This document shows positions 8,086 through 16,973 of a stretch of 64,000 nt of DNA, one piece after another. The stretch comes from JABMRW01 sp964396965 (GTDB lineage: Bacteria; Chloroflexota; Dehalococcoidia; Dehalococcoidales; BS750m-G39): assembly GCA_964396965.1 (NCBI GenBank), contig CAYNGD010000005.1, positions 40,456 through 104,455 of the forward strand, written 5' to 3'. Position 1 is the stretch's first letter; each line of letters begins with the position of its first letter. The notes under the pieces were generated by a model. That model was given only the letters and a program-made list of their open reading frames with translations, made no database searches and had not been told where the DNA came from. Made by a program: the position numbers and the translations under genes.

Positions 8086-9654
8086 ATGGGGAGAAAGGGG
8101 CTGGTGGACAGCAACATCGCCGGGCGCATCTGGCGAAAAGACCATACCCTCTGGAAGCCAGAGCCAGCAGAGATTGTCGAGCGCCTGGGCTGGCTGAACG
8201 TAACCGACTGGCTGCAGGAGCAGCTGCCTCAACTGGGTGCCTTTAGCAACGAGGTGCGGCGGGCCGGCTTCAGGCACGCCGTAGTCCTGGGCATGGGGGG
8301 CAGCAGCCTGGGCGCCGAAACGCTCCGCCAGGTTTTCGGCAGTGCCAACGGCCACCCCGAGATGATAATCCTGGACTCCACCCTGCCGGCGGTGGTGCGG
8401 GGGGTGGCCGAGAGAATAGAACCGGAGAAGACGCTGTTCCTGGTCTCCTCGAAATCGGGCACAACCACCGAGCCGCTCTGTCTATTCCAGTATTTTCATA
8501 AGCTGGTTCAGTCGGCTTCGGGGAGTGCCGGCGATAATTTCATAGCCATCACCGACCCCGGCACCCCGCTGGCGGCGCTGGCCGAGGAGCAAAAATTCAG
8601 GCGCGTCTTTCTCAATCCCGCCGACATCGGCGGGCGCTACTCGGTTCTATCATACTTCGGCATGGTGCCGGCGGCCATCATGGGCATCGACATTCCCAAA
8701 TTAATCAAGCGCGCCAATAGGATGCGGGAGCAGTGCCGGGAGGATTCCCCGCACCGCAACCCTGGAACCTACCTTGGGACTATAATGGGCACCCTGGCCC
8801 TCAAGGAGAGGGACAAGCTCACCATAATTACCAGCCCGCCCGTCAGCGGCTTCGGCCTCTGGGTGGAGCAGCTTATCGCCGAGAGCACCGGCAAGGAAGG
8901 CAGGGGGATAGTGCCCGTCGTCGGCGAGCCCAGGCTGGAGCCCCAATACTACGGGAATGACCGCCTGTTTATCTACATCAGGCTTAAAGACAGCGCCGAT
9001 GCCGGAATGGACGACTGGACAAAACACCTGAAGGACTCCGGGCAGCCGGCGTTCACTCTGGAGATGGATGACAGCTATGACCTGGGGGCCGAGTTCTTCC
9101 GCTGGGAGTTCGCCACCGCCGTGGCCGGGGCCATCCTGGGGATAAACCCATTCGACCAGCCCAACGTCCAGTCGGCCAAGAAGGCCACCGAGGACACCCT
9201 CCGGGACTACCAGCGCACCGGGGAACTGGCCCCGCTTAAAGCGGACAAGCCTCAGGACAGCTTCCTGTCCGGCGCCAAGAAAGGCGACTACCTGGCCGTC
9301 CTGGCCTACCTGCCCCAGTCCGAGAAGACAGACAAAGTGATAACCGAGTTCCGCCACAGGGTAGGCCGGAAATACCGAATCGCCACCACCGCCGGCTATG
9401 GCCCCCGCTACCTCCACTCCACCGGGCAGCTACATAAGGGAGGGGCCAACAAGGGGCGCTTCATTCTGGTTACAGCCAAACATCAGAGCGACCTGGCCAT
9501 CCCCGACAGGCCCTACACCTTCGGTGTACTGGCCGATGCCCAGGCAGTGGGGGATACGCGGGCGCTGAGGTCGTCCGGCCGCCACCTAGCGGGGCTTCAC
9601 CTCAGCCGGGACGACGCCGACGTTCTGGCTAAAGCTCTGAATGAAGTGAGATAG
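8086..9654 (+). CDS. pgi: Glucose-6-phosphate isomerase
   Basis: Interconverts glucose 6-phosphate and fructose 6-phosphate. Two SIS-type phosphosugar-binding motifs are visible: VVLGMGGSSLGAETL (about residues 65-80) and LVSSKSGTTTEP (about 122-133). The 522-residue protein resembles the isomerase half of the transaldolase/phosphoglucose-isomerase fusions, but no transaldolase part is attached; the ATG lies directly after gap. Downstream pfkA begins 25 bases later. A second, non-orthologous phosphoglucose/phosphomannose isomerase sits at about 30 kb. Confidence 0.92.
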   Translation: MGRKGLVDSNIAGRIWRKDHTLWKPEPAEIVERLGWLNVTDWLQEQLPQLGAFSNEVRRAGFRHAVVLGMGGSSLGAETLRQVFGSANGHPEMIILDSTLPAVVRGVAERIEPEKTLFLVSSKSGTTTEPLCLFQYFHKLVQSASGSAGDNFIAITDPGTPLAALAEEQKFRRVFLNPADIGGRYSVLSYFGMVPAAIMGIDIPKLIKRANRMREQCREDSPHRNPGTYLGTIMGTLALKERDKLTIITSPPVSGFGLWVEQLIAESTGKEGRGIVPVVGEPRLEPQYYGNDRLFIYIRLKDSADAGMDDWTKHLKDSGQPAFTLEMDDSYDLGAEFFRWEFATAVAGAILGINPFDQPNVQSAKKATEDTLRDYQRTGELAPLKADKPQDSFLSGAKKGDYLAVLAYLPQSEKTDKVITEFRHRVGRKYRIATTAGYGPRYLHSTGQLHKGGANKGRFILVTAKHQSDLAIPDRPYTFGVLADAQAVGDTRALRSSGRHLAGLHLSRDDADVLAKALNEVR

Positions 9655-9679
9655 ACGCCCGATAAGAGAGGAGACCGAT

Positions 9680-10648
9680 ATGAAAAGAATAGGCATACTC
9701 ACCAGCGGTGGAGACGCACCGGGCATGAACGCCTGCATCCGCGCCTCGGTGCGTGCCGCCCTGGCCAAACACGTTGAAATACTGGGCATAAGGTGGGGCT
9801 ACGCCGGGCTCATCAACGGCGACATTATGCCGCTGGACAGGCGGGCCATCGCCAACATTATCCACCAGGGAGGGACGATACTGGGCACGGCCCGCTCCGA
9901 AGAGTTCAAGACCAGGGAGGGCCGGGCCAGGGCCATCCGGGTCCTGGAACAACATAAAATAGAGGGGCTGATCCTCATCGGGGGCGACGGCACCTTCCGG
10001 GGAGGAACACTGCTCTCCGAGGAGAGCGGCGCAAGCGTGGTGGGCATCCCCGGCACCATAGACAACGACTGCTACGGCACCGATTATACCGTCGGCTTTG
10101 ACACGGCGGTAAATACCGCCCTGGAAGCGATAGACCGCATCCGCGATACGGCGGCCTCTCACAACCGCCTCTTCTTCGTGGAGGTGATGGGAAGGCACAC
10201 CGGCTTCATCGCCCTGGAAAGCGGCCTTGCCGGCGGCGCCGAGGAGCTTATTATCCCGGAGGTGCCGATGGGCACCGACGAGCTCTGCCAGCACCTGCGA
10301 CACTATTTCGAGCGCGGCAAGAAGAGCGCCATCGTGGTGGTAGCCGAGGCCAACCAGCCCGGGGAGGCACTGCGCCTGGCCGCCGAGGTAAAGGAGAAGA
10401 CCGGCCTTGACTCCAGGGTCTGCATACTCGGCCATATCCAGCGCGGGGGGGGGCCGACGGCATCGGACCGGATCCTGGCCAGCCGGCTGGGGGTATCCGC
10501 CGTGCAGGCACTGCTGGAGGGGAAAGGGGGCTATATGGTCGGGGAGATAGACCGGCAGATAACCTACACCCCCCTAAGGGACACCTGGGAAAAGAGGAAG
10601 CCGCTTCAGGCTAACCTGACCGAGCTGATAAGTATCCTCTCTGATTGA
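9680..10648 (+). CDS. pfkA: ATP-dependent 6-phosphofructokinase
   Basis: Makes fructose 1,6-bisphosphate. It has the nucleotide loop TSGGDAPGMN (8-17), GGDGTFRGG (101-109) and the catalytic PGTIDND (Asp128, Asp130). Gly after GGD and Gly in PGTIDND indicate ATP rather than pyrophosphate as donor, because PPi enzymes show GGDD and PKTIDND. MGRHTGFIAL (substrate) and LGHIQRGGGPTASDR (effector/substrate arginine) are intact. At 322 aa it is standard. It follows pgi and precedes pyk in the glycolysis operon. Confidence 0.95.
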   Translation: MKRIGILTSGGDAPGMNACIRASVRAALAKHVEILGIRWGYAGLINGDIMPLDRRAIANIIHQGGTILGTARSEEFKTREGRARAIRVLEQHKIEGLILIGGDGTFRGGTLLSEESGASVVGIPGTIDNDCYGTDYTVGFDTAVNTALEAIDRIRDTAASHNRLFFVEVMGRHTGFIALESGLAGGAEELIIPEVPMGTDELCQHLRHYFERGKKSAIVVVAEANQPGEALRLAAEVKEKTGLDSRVCILGHIQRGGGPTASDRILASRLGVSAVQALLEGKGGYMVGEIDRQITYTPLRDTWEKRKPLQANLTELISILSD

Positions 10649-10704
10649 GGTCCGGGGTCAAAGAGGTTTAATATAATAGGATATAATTATAAGAGGTTCA
10701 GCTG

Positions 10705-12141
10705 ATGAGACATATAGCCTCCTTGAAAAGACGGACCAAGATAGTCTGCACCATCGGCCCGGCGACGGACTCGGCCTCGGTGATAGAGCGCCTTATCCGC
10801 AGCGGGATGAACGTGGCCCGGCTCAATCTATCCCACGGGAACTACCAGACCCACGCCAGGACGGTCAAGACGGTCAGAAGAGCCAGCCAGCGGCTGGGGG
10901 TTGAGGTGGCTATCCTGATAGACCTGCCCGGCCCGAAGTACCGCACCGGCAAGCTTAAGGGGGGCAAGGCTACCCTGAAGAAGGGGGCGGAGGTCACCCT
11001 CACCGTCAGGGATATAGAGGGTGACGCAACGCTGGTGCCGGTGAACCTGCCCAATCTCCCCCAAGACGTCAAGCTGGGTGACACCGTCCTGGTTGATGAC
11101 GGGGCGATGCAGCTCAAGGTTCTGGATAAGACGGATAGCGATATAAGGTGCCGGATAATCGTGGGGGGTATTCTTACCGAAAGGCGCGGCCTGGTCGTCC
11201 CGGGGATGCCCACCTCGGGGCCCTTCGTCACCGACGACCTGAGGGAGCACCTCCTTTTCTCCCTGGAGCAGAAGCCGGACTACCTGGCAATCTCGTTCGT
11301 CAGCAGCGCCGAAGACGTCTCCCGGGTCAAAGACCTGCTGGCTGAGCAGGGCTCGGCAATCCCGGTTATTGCCAAGATAGAGCGGGGCCAGGCCGTCCGC
11401 CATTTTGACGACATTCTCGCGATGAGCTACGGCATCATGGTGGCCAGGGGAGACCTCGGCGTGGATATCCCCCTAGAGAGGGTGCCCCTGGTGCAGAAGG
11501 AGATTATCCGGAAGTGCAACCGGGCGGGCAAACCGGTGATTACCGCCACCCAGATGCTGGAGTCAATGGTCAGCGCTGCCCGTCCCACCCGGGCCGAGGT
11601 GACCGACGTCGCCAACGCCATATTCGACGGCAGCGACGCCATTATGCTCTCCGCCGAGACGTCCATCGGCAGCTATCCGCTGGCGGCGACGAAAACGATG
11701 GCCAGAATAGCCGTAGAGACGGAGAAAAAGCTGCCCTACGGGCTTATGCTCACCGAGCGGAACTCCTGGATTGAACGGCAGACGGACGAGCTTATCAGCT
11801 ATAACGCCTGCCACACCGCGGCGGCGCTGGGGGCCAGGGCCATCGTCGCCTTTACCCAGTCGGGCAGCACCGCCAGGCGCGTCTCCAGGTACCGTCCCCG
11901 GGTGCCGGTAATAGGCATCACCCCCGACCGGGCTGTCTGCGGCCGGCTGCTGCTGTACTGGGGGGTCTATCCGGTCTATGTGACCAGTGTTCCTTCAACC
12001 GTGGCCCAGATGTTTGCCAGTGCCAAAGAGCACGTCAGGAGCCTGGGACTGGCCGGGCCCGGCGACCTGATTATCATCACCGGGGGCATACCGGTCGGCA
12101 CCGCCGGCACCACCAACCTGCTCAAGGTGGAAAAAATCTGA
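10705..12141 (+). CDS. pyk: Pyruvate kinase
   Basis: Converts phosphoenolpyruvate and ADP to pyruvate and ATP. Blocks in order: RRTKIVCTIGPA, MNVARLNLSHG, the inserted B domain (about 75-165), AKIERGQAV with the catalytic Lys, MVARGDLGVDIPLERVP for metal and substrate, ITATQMLESM, and the C-terminal allosteric domain from about residue 350. At 478 aa it has normal length. A 56-base gap from pfkA holds a TATAAT-like box (10672-10677) without a good -35, so a weak internal promoter is possible. Confidence 0.96.
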   Translation: MRHIASLKRRTKIVCTIGPATDSASVIERLIRSGMNVARLNLSHGNYQTHARTVKTVRRASQRLGVEVAILIDLPGPKYRTGKLKGGKATLKKGAEVTLTVRDIEGDATLVPVNLPNLPQDVKLGDTVLVDDGAMQLKVLDKTDSDIRCRIIVGGILTERRGLVVPGMPTSGPFVTDDLREHLLFSLEQKPDYLAISFVSSAEDVSRVKDLLAEQGSAIPVIAKIERGQAVRHFDDILAMSYGIMVARGDLGVDIPLERVPLVQKEIIRKCNRAGKPVITATQMLESMVSAARPTRAEVTDVANAIFDGSDAIMLSAETSIGSYPLAATKTMARIAVETEKKLPYGLMLTERNSWIERQTDELISYNACHTAAALGARAIVAFTQSGSTARRVSRYRPRVPVIGITPDRAVCGRLLLYWGVYPVYVTSVPSTVAQMFASAKEHVRSLGLAGPGDLIIITGGIPVGTAGTTNLLKVEKI

Positions 12142-12156
12142 GGTGGAAAATTTGAG

Positions 12157-13077
12157 ATGATTTTCCAGCGGATAAAGTCGGCGGGGATAGCCCATAACTC
12201 CTATTTCATCGGCTCCGGCAGCGAGGCGGCGGTAATCGACCCCCGGCGTGACTCTCAAGTTTATATTGACCTTGCCCAGCAGCACGGTCTGAAGATAAAG
12301 CACATCTTCGAGACCCACCGCAACGAGGACTATGTCATCGGCTCTACCGAGCTCAACAGCACCACCGGCGCCGCCATTCACCACGGCCCCGGTCTTGACT
12401 GGAAATACGGCCAGACATTGAAAGACGGGCAGGTTTTTCAGGTCGGCGGCCTGAGGCTCAAAGCCATCCACACCCCGGGCCACACCGACGAAAGCATGTC
12501 CTACGCCCTCACCGACCTGGCCACTGGGGAGGCCACGGTGACGGTCTTCACCGGCGACGCCCTGTTCGTGGGCGACGTTGGCCGAACCGACCTTTACGGC
12601 CCGGAAAAAGCGCCCCGGCTGGCGGCAAATTTATACGACAGCATCTTTAATAAGCTCCTCCCCCTGGGCGACGGCGCTATCCTCTGCCCCGCCCACGGCG
12701 GCGGCTCGGTCTGCGGGCTGGACATCGCCAGCCGCGACGAGAGCACCCTGGGCATAGAAAGGGCCCAGAACCCCCTCCTCCAGCTGGGCCGGGACGTCTT
12801 CATCAAGCGCAAGGTAGCCGAGCAACCGGAGAGGCCCTACTACTTCCGCCAGATGGAGAAATATAACCTGGAAGGCCCGCCGCTGCTGGGCTGTATGCCC
12901 CTGCCCTCCCCGCTCACCCCGGCTGAGTTTAAACAGGAAATGGAAAAGGGGGCGGTGGTGGTTGATGCCAGCGAGCCGGCTGCCTTCGGCGGCGCCCATA
13001 TCAAGGGGGCCTACTGCATCTGGCTGGAGGGGCTGCCCGTCTTCGCCGGCTGGGTGCTCTCTTACGACCGGCCATAA
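12157..13077 (+). pseudogene. Metallo-beta-lactamase-fold/rhodanese protein, 5' part of a probably broken gene
   Basis: A 306-residue frame with an MBL-fold domain (about 1-230) and the beginning of a rhodanese domain (about 250-306). The fold resembles persulfide dioxygenase/glyoxalase II: HTPGHTDES, FTGDALFVGDVGRTDL and LCPAHGGGSVCG are present. The first metal motif, normally H-x-H-x-D-H, reads HRNEDY (His54, Asn56, Asp58, Tyr59). From memory, relatives continue after WLEGLPVFAGWVLSYDRP through the rest of this rhodanese domain and a second one (about 460 aa). Here the frame stops at that point and a rhodanese frame starts one base later in another phase, with about 50 residues missing. 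It may still make a working two-protein version. Confidence 0.7.
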
Positions 13078-13337
13078 TGCTGGTGCTGGACACCAGGGGC
13101 CAGGACGAGTGGGACTCGGGGCATATCAAGGGGGCTCTGCATATCTATGTCGGCCACCTTGGGGCAAGACTGGCCGAGATGCCCGGAGATAAGCCGGTGG
13201 CGGTTATCTGCAACGTGGGGCACCGGGCCGGGCTGGGGGCCAGTATACTGCTACGGGCCGGCTATAAAGAGGTCTATAACGTACTGGGCAGCGTCAAGGC
13301 CTGGGTGGCCGCCGGCTATCCGGTGACCACCGATTAG
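13077..13337 (+). CDS. Short rhodanese-like protein, 3' part of the split MBL/rhodanese gene
   Basis: An 86-residue rhodanese homology domain starting at an ATG that overlaps the previous stop by one base (TAATG), an arrangement that allows translational coupling. It begins at the strand normally found at the centre of the domain start (LVLDTRGQDEWDSGHIKGA) and runs to GSVKAWVAAGYPV. The sulfur-accepting loop reads ICNVGHRAG, so the catalytic Cys is present (about residue 45). It is short for a free-standing rhodanese (about 100 aa) and looks like the second rhodanese domain of the ancestral fusion. Confidence 0.65.
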   Translation: MLVLDTRGQDEWDSGHIKGALHIYVGHLGARLAEMPGDKPVAVICNVGHRAGLGASILLRAGYKEVYNVLGSVKAWVAAGYPVTTD

Positions 13338-13339
13338 GC

Positions 13340-14707
13340 TTAGGCCTCCTCCAGGTGCCCGAGCGTCACCGGAATTAGCTCAGAGAGGGCGGGGTGGATA
13401 TGAAGCCCCTGGTCTATCTCGCCGCCCTGCCCGCCCGAGGTCATGGCGTTGACCACCTCCTGAATCAGTACCGGGGCGTAGGGCCCTATAATATGGAAGC
13501 CCAGTATCTTCTCACTCTCTTTTTCGACGATGGCCTTGGCGAACCCCTCCGTCTCCATCATGGCCTCGCCCTTGGCCACATTATAGTATTTAGCCCGACC
13601 CACCAGTATCTGGTGTTCTTTTTTAGCGTTCTCCTCGGTCAACCCCACCGAGGCGATCTGGGGATGGGAATAGATGGCGTGGGGGGCGGCACTATAGTCC
13701 ATCTCAAAGCTGGCGTCATGGAAGGCGTTGTGAGCTACTATCATCGACTCTCTGTTGGCCACGTGGGTGAACATCTGCTGGCCGTTGGCATCGCCGACGG
13801 CAAAGATATTCTTCTTGGTGGTCTCCAGGTATTGATTAACCCTGATAAAGCTCCGCTTGTCCAGTTCCACCCCGCTCTTCTCCACCATTAAGGTGTCGGC
13901 GTTAGACCTCCTGCCCACCGCCACCAGCACGTCCTGTCCGCTAAATTCTTCTTCTTTTCCGGTCTTGCTGTCCTTCACCAGCACCGCCACCCCCTTCCCC
14001 TCCTTTGTAACCTCTACTACCTGGGCGCCGGTATGTACCGCCATGCGCTTCTTCAGCGCCTCCTTCAGAAGCTCGGATATCTCCGGCTCCTCGGGTAGCA
14101 CCAGCCGGTCGGCCATCTCCAGAATGGTAACCTTGGTGCCCATGGCGGCGAAGAAGTGGCCGTACTCGACGGCGATATAGCCGCCGCCGATAATGAGCAG
14201 GCTCTCCGGCCTGGCCTTCAGCTCCAGCAGAGACTCGTTGGTCAGATATTTGACATTATCCAGCCCCTTTATCGGCGGTATGAATGGCCGCGAGCCGGAG
14301 GCAACGAAGACCTTCTTCCCCTTGATCCTCTCCCCATTGACCTCAAGGGTATAGTCGCCGGTAAAGTGCCCCTCGCCCTCGTAGAAGTCCAGCCCCTCCG
14401 CCCGCTTGAAGCCCTCCCTGATATCGCTACGGCCCTTCTGCCGGCTGTGTCTCATCCGCGCCATGATAGCGTCGAAGTCAATGCCCTTTACCTCCGCCTC
14501 GATGCCCAGCTTTCCGGCTTCTCCCATCTCGACTATCCTGTCCGCCGGGTATATCAGCCTCTTGGAGGGGATACAGCCCAAGTTGAGGCAGGTTCCCCCC
14601 ACCGGCCCCCGGTCAACCAGCGCCGTCTTATAGCCGTGGGCAACCGCCTCCTCGGCGATAATCGCCCCGCAGCCGGAGCCGATAACGATGACCTCGTAGT
14701 TCTTCAT
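13340..14707 (-). CDS. FAD-dependent pyridine nucleotide-disulfide oxidoreductase (dihydrolipoyl dehydrogenase-like)
   Basis: A 455-residue two-dinucleotide-fold flavoprotein. The redox-active disulfide is Cys40/Cys45 in GGTCLNLGCIPSK. FAD is bound by VIVIGSGCG (7-15). The NAD fold is at LLIIGGGYIAVE and the second FAD motif at FAVGDANG. The C-terminal catalytic His region reads HIHPALSE. No 2-oxoacid dehydrogenase subunits or lipoyl protein are nearby. Instead it is the last gene of an operon with a LUD/ferredoxin-type and a CCG-domain protein, so it may move electrons between NAD(P)H and a thiol or Fe-S partner. Mycothione- or mercuric-reductase-like roles cannot be excluded. Confidence 0.85.
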   Translation of the reverse strand: MKNYEVIVIGSGCGAIIAEEAVAHGYKTALVDRGPVGGTCLNLGCIPSKRLIYPADRIVEMGEAGKLGIEAEVKGIDFDAIMARMRHSRQKGRSDIREGFKRAEGLDFYEGEGHFTGDYTLEVNGERIKGKKVFVASGSRPFIPPIKGLDNVKYLTNESLLELKARPESLLIIGGGYIAVEYGHFFAAMGTKVTILEMADRLVLPEEPEISELLKEALKKRMAVHTGAQVVEVTKEGKGVAVLVKDSKTGKEEEFSGQDVLVAVGRRSNADTLMVEKSGVELDKRSFIRVNQYLETTKKNIFAVGDANGQQMFTHVANRESMIVAHNAFHDASFEMDYSAAPHAIYSHPQIASVGLTEENAKKEHQILVGRAKYYNVAKGEAMMETEGFAKAIVEKESEKILGFHIIGPYAPVLIQEVVNAMTSGGQGGEIDQGLHIHPALSELIPVTLGHLEEA

Positions 14708-14708
14708 T

Positions 14709-15899
14709 TTAAGCCCCCTCGGCCAGCATTTTTCTAAGCCCGACCACCATCTCCGGCACGTCTATTGCCACCGGGCACCTCACCTTGCAGCGGCCGCAGG
14801 TAAGGCAGGTGTAGGCCAGCGCCGCCGCCTTCTCCCTATCGCCGCTTATCATGGCCGCCCAGACGGCGCCGATGCCGGCGAAATATTTATCGCCGAAGTG
14901 GCCGGCGGTCACCCCGAAGACGGGGCACTCATATAAGCAGCCGCCGCACCTCAGGCAGTATAACAGCTGGCTAAGCTCAGGGTGCCTGGCCAGCTTTGTC
15001 CTGCCGCCGTCCAGAAAGATTACGTGGAACTCCCTGGGCCCGTGGGCGCCGTAGGTTGTCACCTTCTCGATGTCGCCGGTGCAACTGGGACCGGAGACGA
15101 CGCTGATATACTGGGGTACGGTATAGTTGGCGTAGCGCCAGGTGACCTCGGCCACCTTCCAGGCCTCGTTCAGGGTGGGCACCAGCTTCTCCATACCCAC
15201 CAGGGCGATGTGGACCGGCGGTGCGCCGGTGGCCAGGCGGATGTTGCCCTCGTTCTCGATGAGAAATAATGAGCCGGTCTCGGCAGCGACCACATTAGCG
15301 CCGCTGATGCCGATATCCGCCTTGAAGAACTTCTCTCTGAGAAGCTTCCTGGCGGTGGCTACCAGCGCCTCGACATCCACCGGCAGTTCCTCACCGGTAA
15401 TCTCAGATAAGAGCTTGGCGACGTCCTCTTTAGGCACGTGCACCGCCGGGGCTAAAATATGCATTGGCCTGGAACCCAGCTTCTGGACGATAAACTCACC
15501 CAGGTCGGTCTCGTAGACCTCGTTGCCCGCTTCTTCCAGGTGCTCCCTCAGGCCAATCTCCTCGGAGGTCATGCTCTTGGCCTTGACGATGAGCTTGCCC
15601 GTGCCAACCAGCCCCCCGATAATGTTAAGGGCGTCATCAGCCGTCTTGGCGATGTAGGCCTTGCCGTGGTTGGCCTCGAGGGCTTCGCAGGCCTGCTCGG
15701 TCAGCTCTTCCATATGGGCGATGGCGTTCTCCTTTATCCCCCTGACCTCCTCTGCCAGCTTAAGCGTCTGGGGGAATCTGTTTAGGGCCTCACTGATATT
15801 AGCCCGGTACTGCTTTATCGCCCGCGACAGTGCCAGCCTTATCCGCTGGTCATGGGCGGCGTCCATTATCTCTTTCTTATAGTCGTCAAAGACAGACAC
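14709..15899 (-). CDS. LUD-domain iron-sulfur protein (LutB-like)
   Basis: A 396-residue fusion of a LUD domain (about 50-300) and a C-terminal two-cluster ferredoxin domain. The two cluster motifs are CLRCGGCLYECP and CLTCGRCKVRCP (both Cys-x2-Cys-x2-Cys-x3-Cys), expected to hold two [4Fe-4S] clusters. In LutABC such a protein works in lactate oxidation. Here the partners are a CCG protein (one base upstream) and a disulfide-oxidoreductase flavoprotein (one base downstream). LutC and lactate permease are absent, so lactate is not established as substrate. Confidence 0.85.
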   Translation of the reverse strand: MSVFDDYKKEIMDAAHDQRIRLALSRAIKQYRANISEALNRFPQTLKLAEEVRGIKENAIAHMEELTEQACEALEANHGKAYIAKTADDALNIIGGLVGTGKLIVKAKSMTSEEIGLREHLEEAGNEVYETDLGEFIVQKLGSRPMHILAPAVHVPKEDVAKLLSEITGEELPVDVEALVATARKLLREKFFKADIGISGANVVAAETGSLFLIENEGNIRLATGAPPVHIALVGMEKLVPTLNEAWKVAEVTWRYANYTVPQYISVVSGPSCTGDIEKVTTYGAHGPREFHVIFLDGGRTKLARHPELSQLLYCLRCGGCLYECPVFGVTAGHFGDKYFAGIGAVWAAMISGDREKAAALAYTCLTCGRCKVRCPVAIDVPEMVVGLRKMLAEGA

Positions 15900-16907
15900 T
15901 CACACCCCCATGGCCTTGGCCACCACCTGAGCTAAATCGAGGACCTCCACATTCTTGATTTTCAAGGCTTTAAGCCCCTCCTCAAGCTGGAGGATGCAGC
16001 CGGGGCAGTGGCTGACGATAATATCGGCGCCGGTCTCAAGCAGCTCTTTGACCCGCTTGACCGCCAGAATCTGGCTCAGCTCCGGGAAGACGACCTCAAA
16101 GCCGCCCCCACCCCCACAGCAGGTGGCCCACTCACCGTAGCTCCATTCCGGCTCAACCAGCTCGATGCCTTTAATCGCCCTCAGTATCCGGCGCGGCTCC
16201 TCAATAAGCCCTAGATAGCGGCCGAGCTGGCAGGGGTCATGATAAACCACCTTAACCTGGCGGGGGAAGCGCAAGTCCACGGACTCAATCCCCTCCAGGA
16301 CCACCTGTAAAAAGTGTTTCACCTCAATATCGTATTCGGGGACATAGCGGGGAATAAGCTTAGCTAGGGTATAGGTGCAGGAAGGGACGATGCCGATAAT
16401 TCTCTTTACCCCGTGCGATTTCAGCTTTTCATAGAGGGCTTTAGCATTTTGGGCGAACTCTTCCTCAAGACCGGTGTAGTGCAGGATTCCCCCGCAGCAG
16501 GGCTCTTCCTCGGCCAGATAGCCGAACTCTATTCCCAGCCCCTTAAGCACCCTGACCGCATCCCGCAAAGGCTGGGCGGCGTCACCGTCCTTAGCTGCCA
16601 GCCGGCGGTAGGCCTGCGCCGGGTCAAAACCCAGCTTTCTGGTGAAGCCAGCCAGGTTCATAGGAAGCTTAGTGCCGATTGGGCTCTTGTCCAGCTTCCT
16701 TATTACAGACATCAAAGAATCCAGGCTGTCGCGGTACTGGTAGCCGCAGCCGGCGAAGAATACCGTCCCGGCCTCTCTGGCTAAATTGAGGCCTTTAGCC
16801 CATTTTGCCCCGCTCCCCCTGGGAGCACCCAGCAGGTTCTGCTTTGAGGTAATGTTATCAGCGATGTAGACCAGGCCGGGGGGAACCAGGTTAGTCTTTT
16901 TGCTCAT
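15900..16907 (-). CDS. CCG-domain (HdrB/LutA/GlpC-type) iron-sulfur protein
   Basis: A 335-residue protein with two cysteine-rich CCG domains. The first contains EEPCCGGILHY and the second DPCQLGRY, TCCGGGGGF and HCPGC. These motifs ligate unusual [4Fe-4S] clusters in heterodisulfide reductase HdrB, and related clusters in LutA and GlpC. The gene abuts the LUD protein (adjacent stop and start), so the products probably form one redox complex. It follows the sucD-like gene by 66 bases on the same strand. Confidence 0.82.
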   Translation of the reverse strand: MSKKTNLVPPGLVYIADNITSKQNLLGAPRGSGAKWAKGLNLAREAGTVFFAGCGYQYRDSLDSLMSVIRKLDKSPIGTKLPMNLAGFTRKLGFDPAQAYRRLAAKDGDAAQPLRDAVRVLKGLGIEFGYLAEEEPCCGGILHYTGLEEEFAQNAKALYEKLKSHGVKRIIGIVPSCTYTLAKLIPRYVPEYDIEVKHFLQVVLEGIESVDLRFPRQVKVVYHDPCQLGRYLGLIEEPRRILRAIKGIELVEPEWSYGEWATCCGGGGGFEVVFPELSQILAVKRVKELLETGADIIVSHCPGCILQLEEGLKALKIKNVEVLDLAQVVAKAMGV

Positions 16908-16973
16908 CTAATGTCCTAAATATCTTAAGTGCCAAAAATTAAAGCCGGAAACAGGTGCTTGAAGGCCAGGCGC

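Noticed and set aside
9680..10648. Pyrophosphate-dependent phosphofructokinase
   Set aside because: The donor motifs read GGDG and PGTIDND, which are those of ATP-dependent enzymes.
13394..14737. Plus-strand frames opposite the disulfide oxidoreductase
   Set aside because: Shadow frames; the opposite strand carries an intact flavoprotein with all expected motifs.
14709..16907. Complete LutABC lactate utilisation operon
   Set aside because: There is no LutC or lactate permease, and the adjoining gene is a disulfide oxidoreductase, so lactate use is unsupported.
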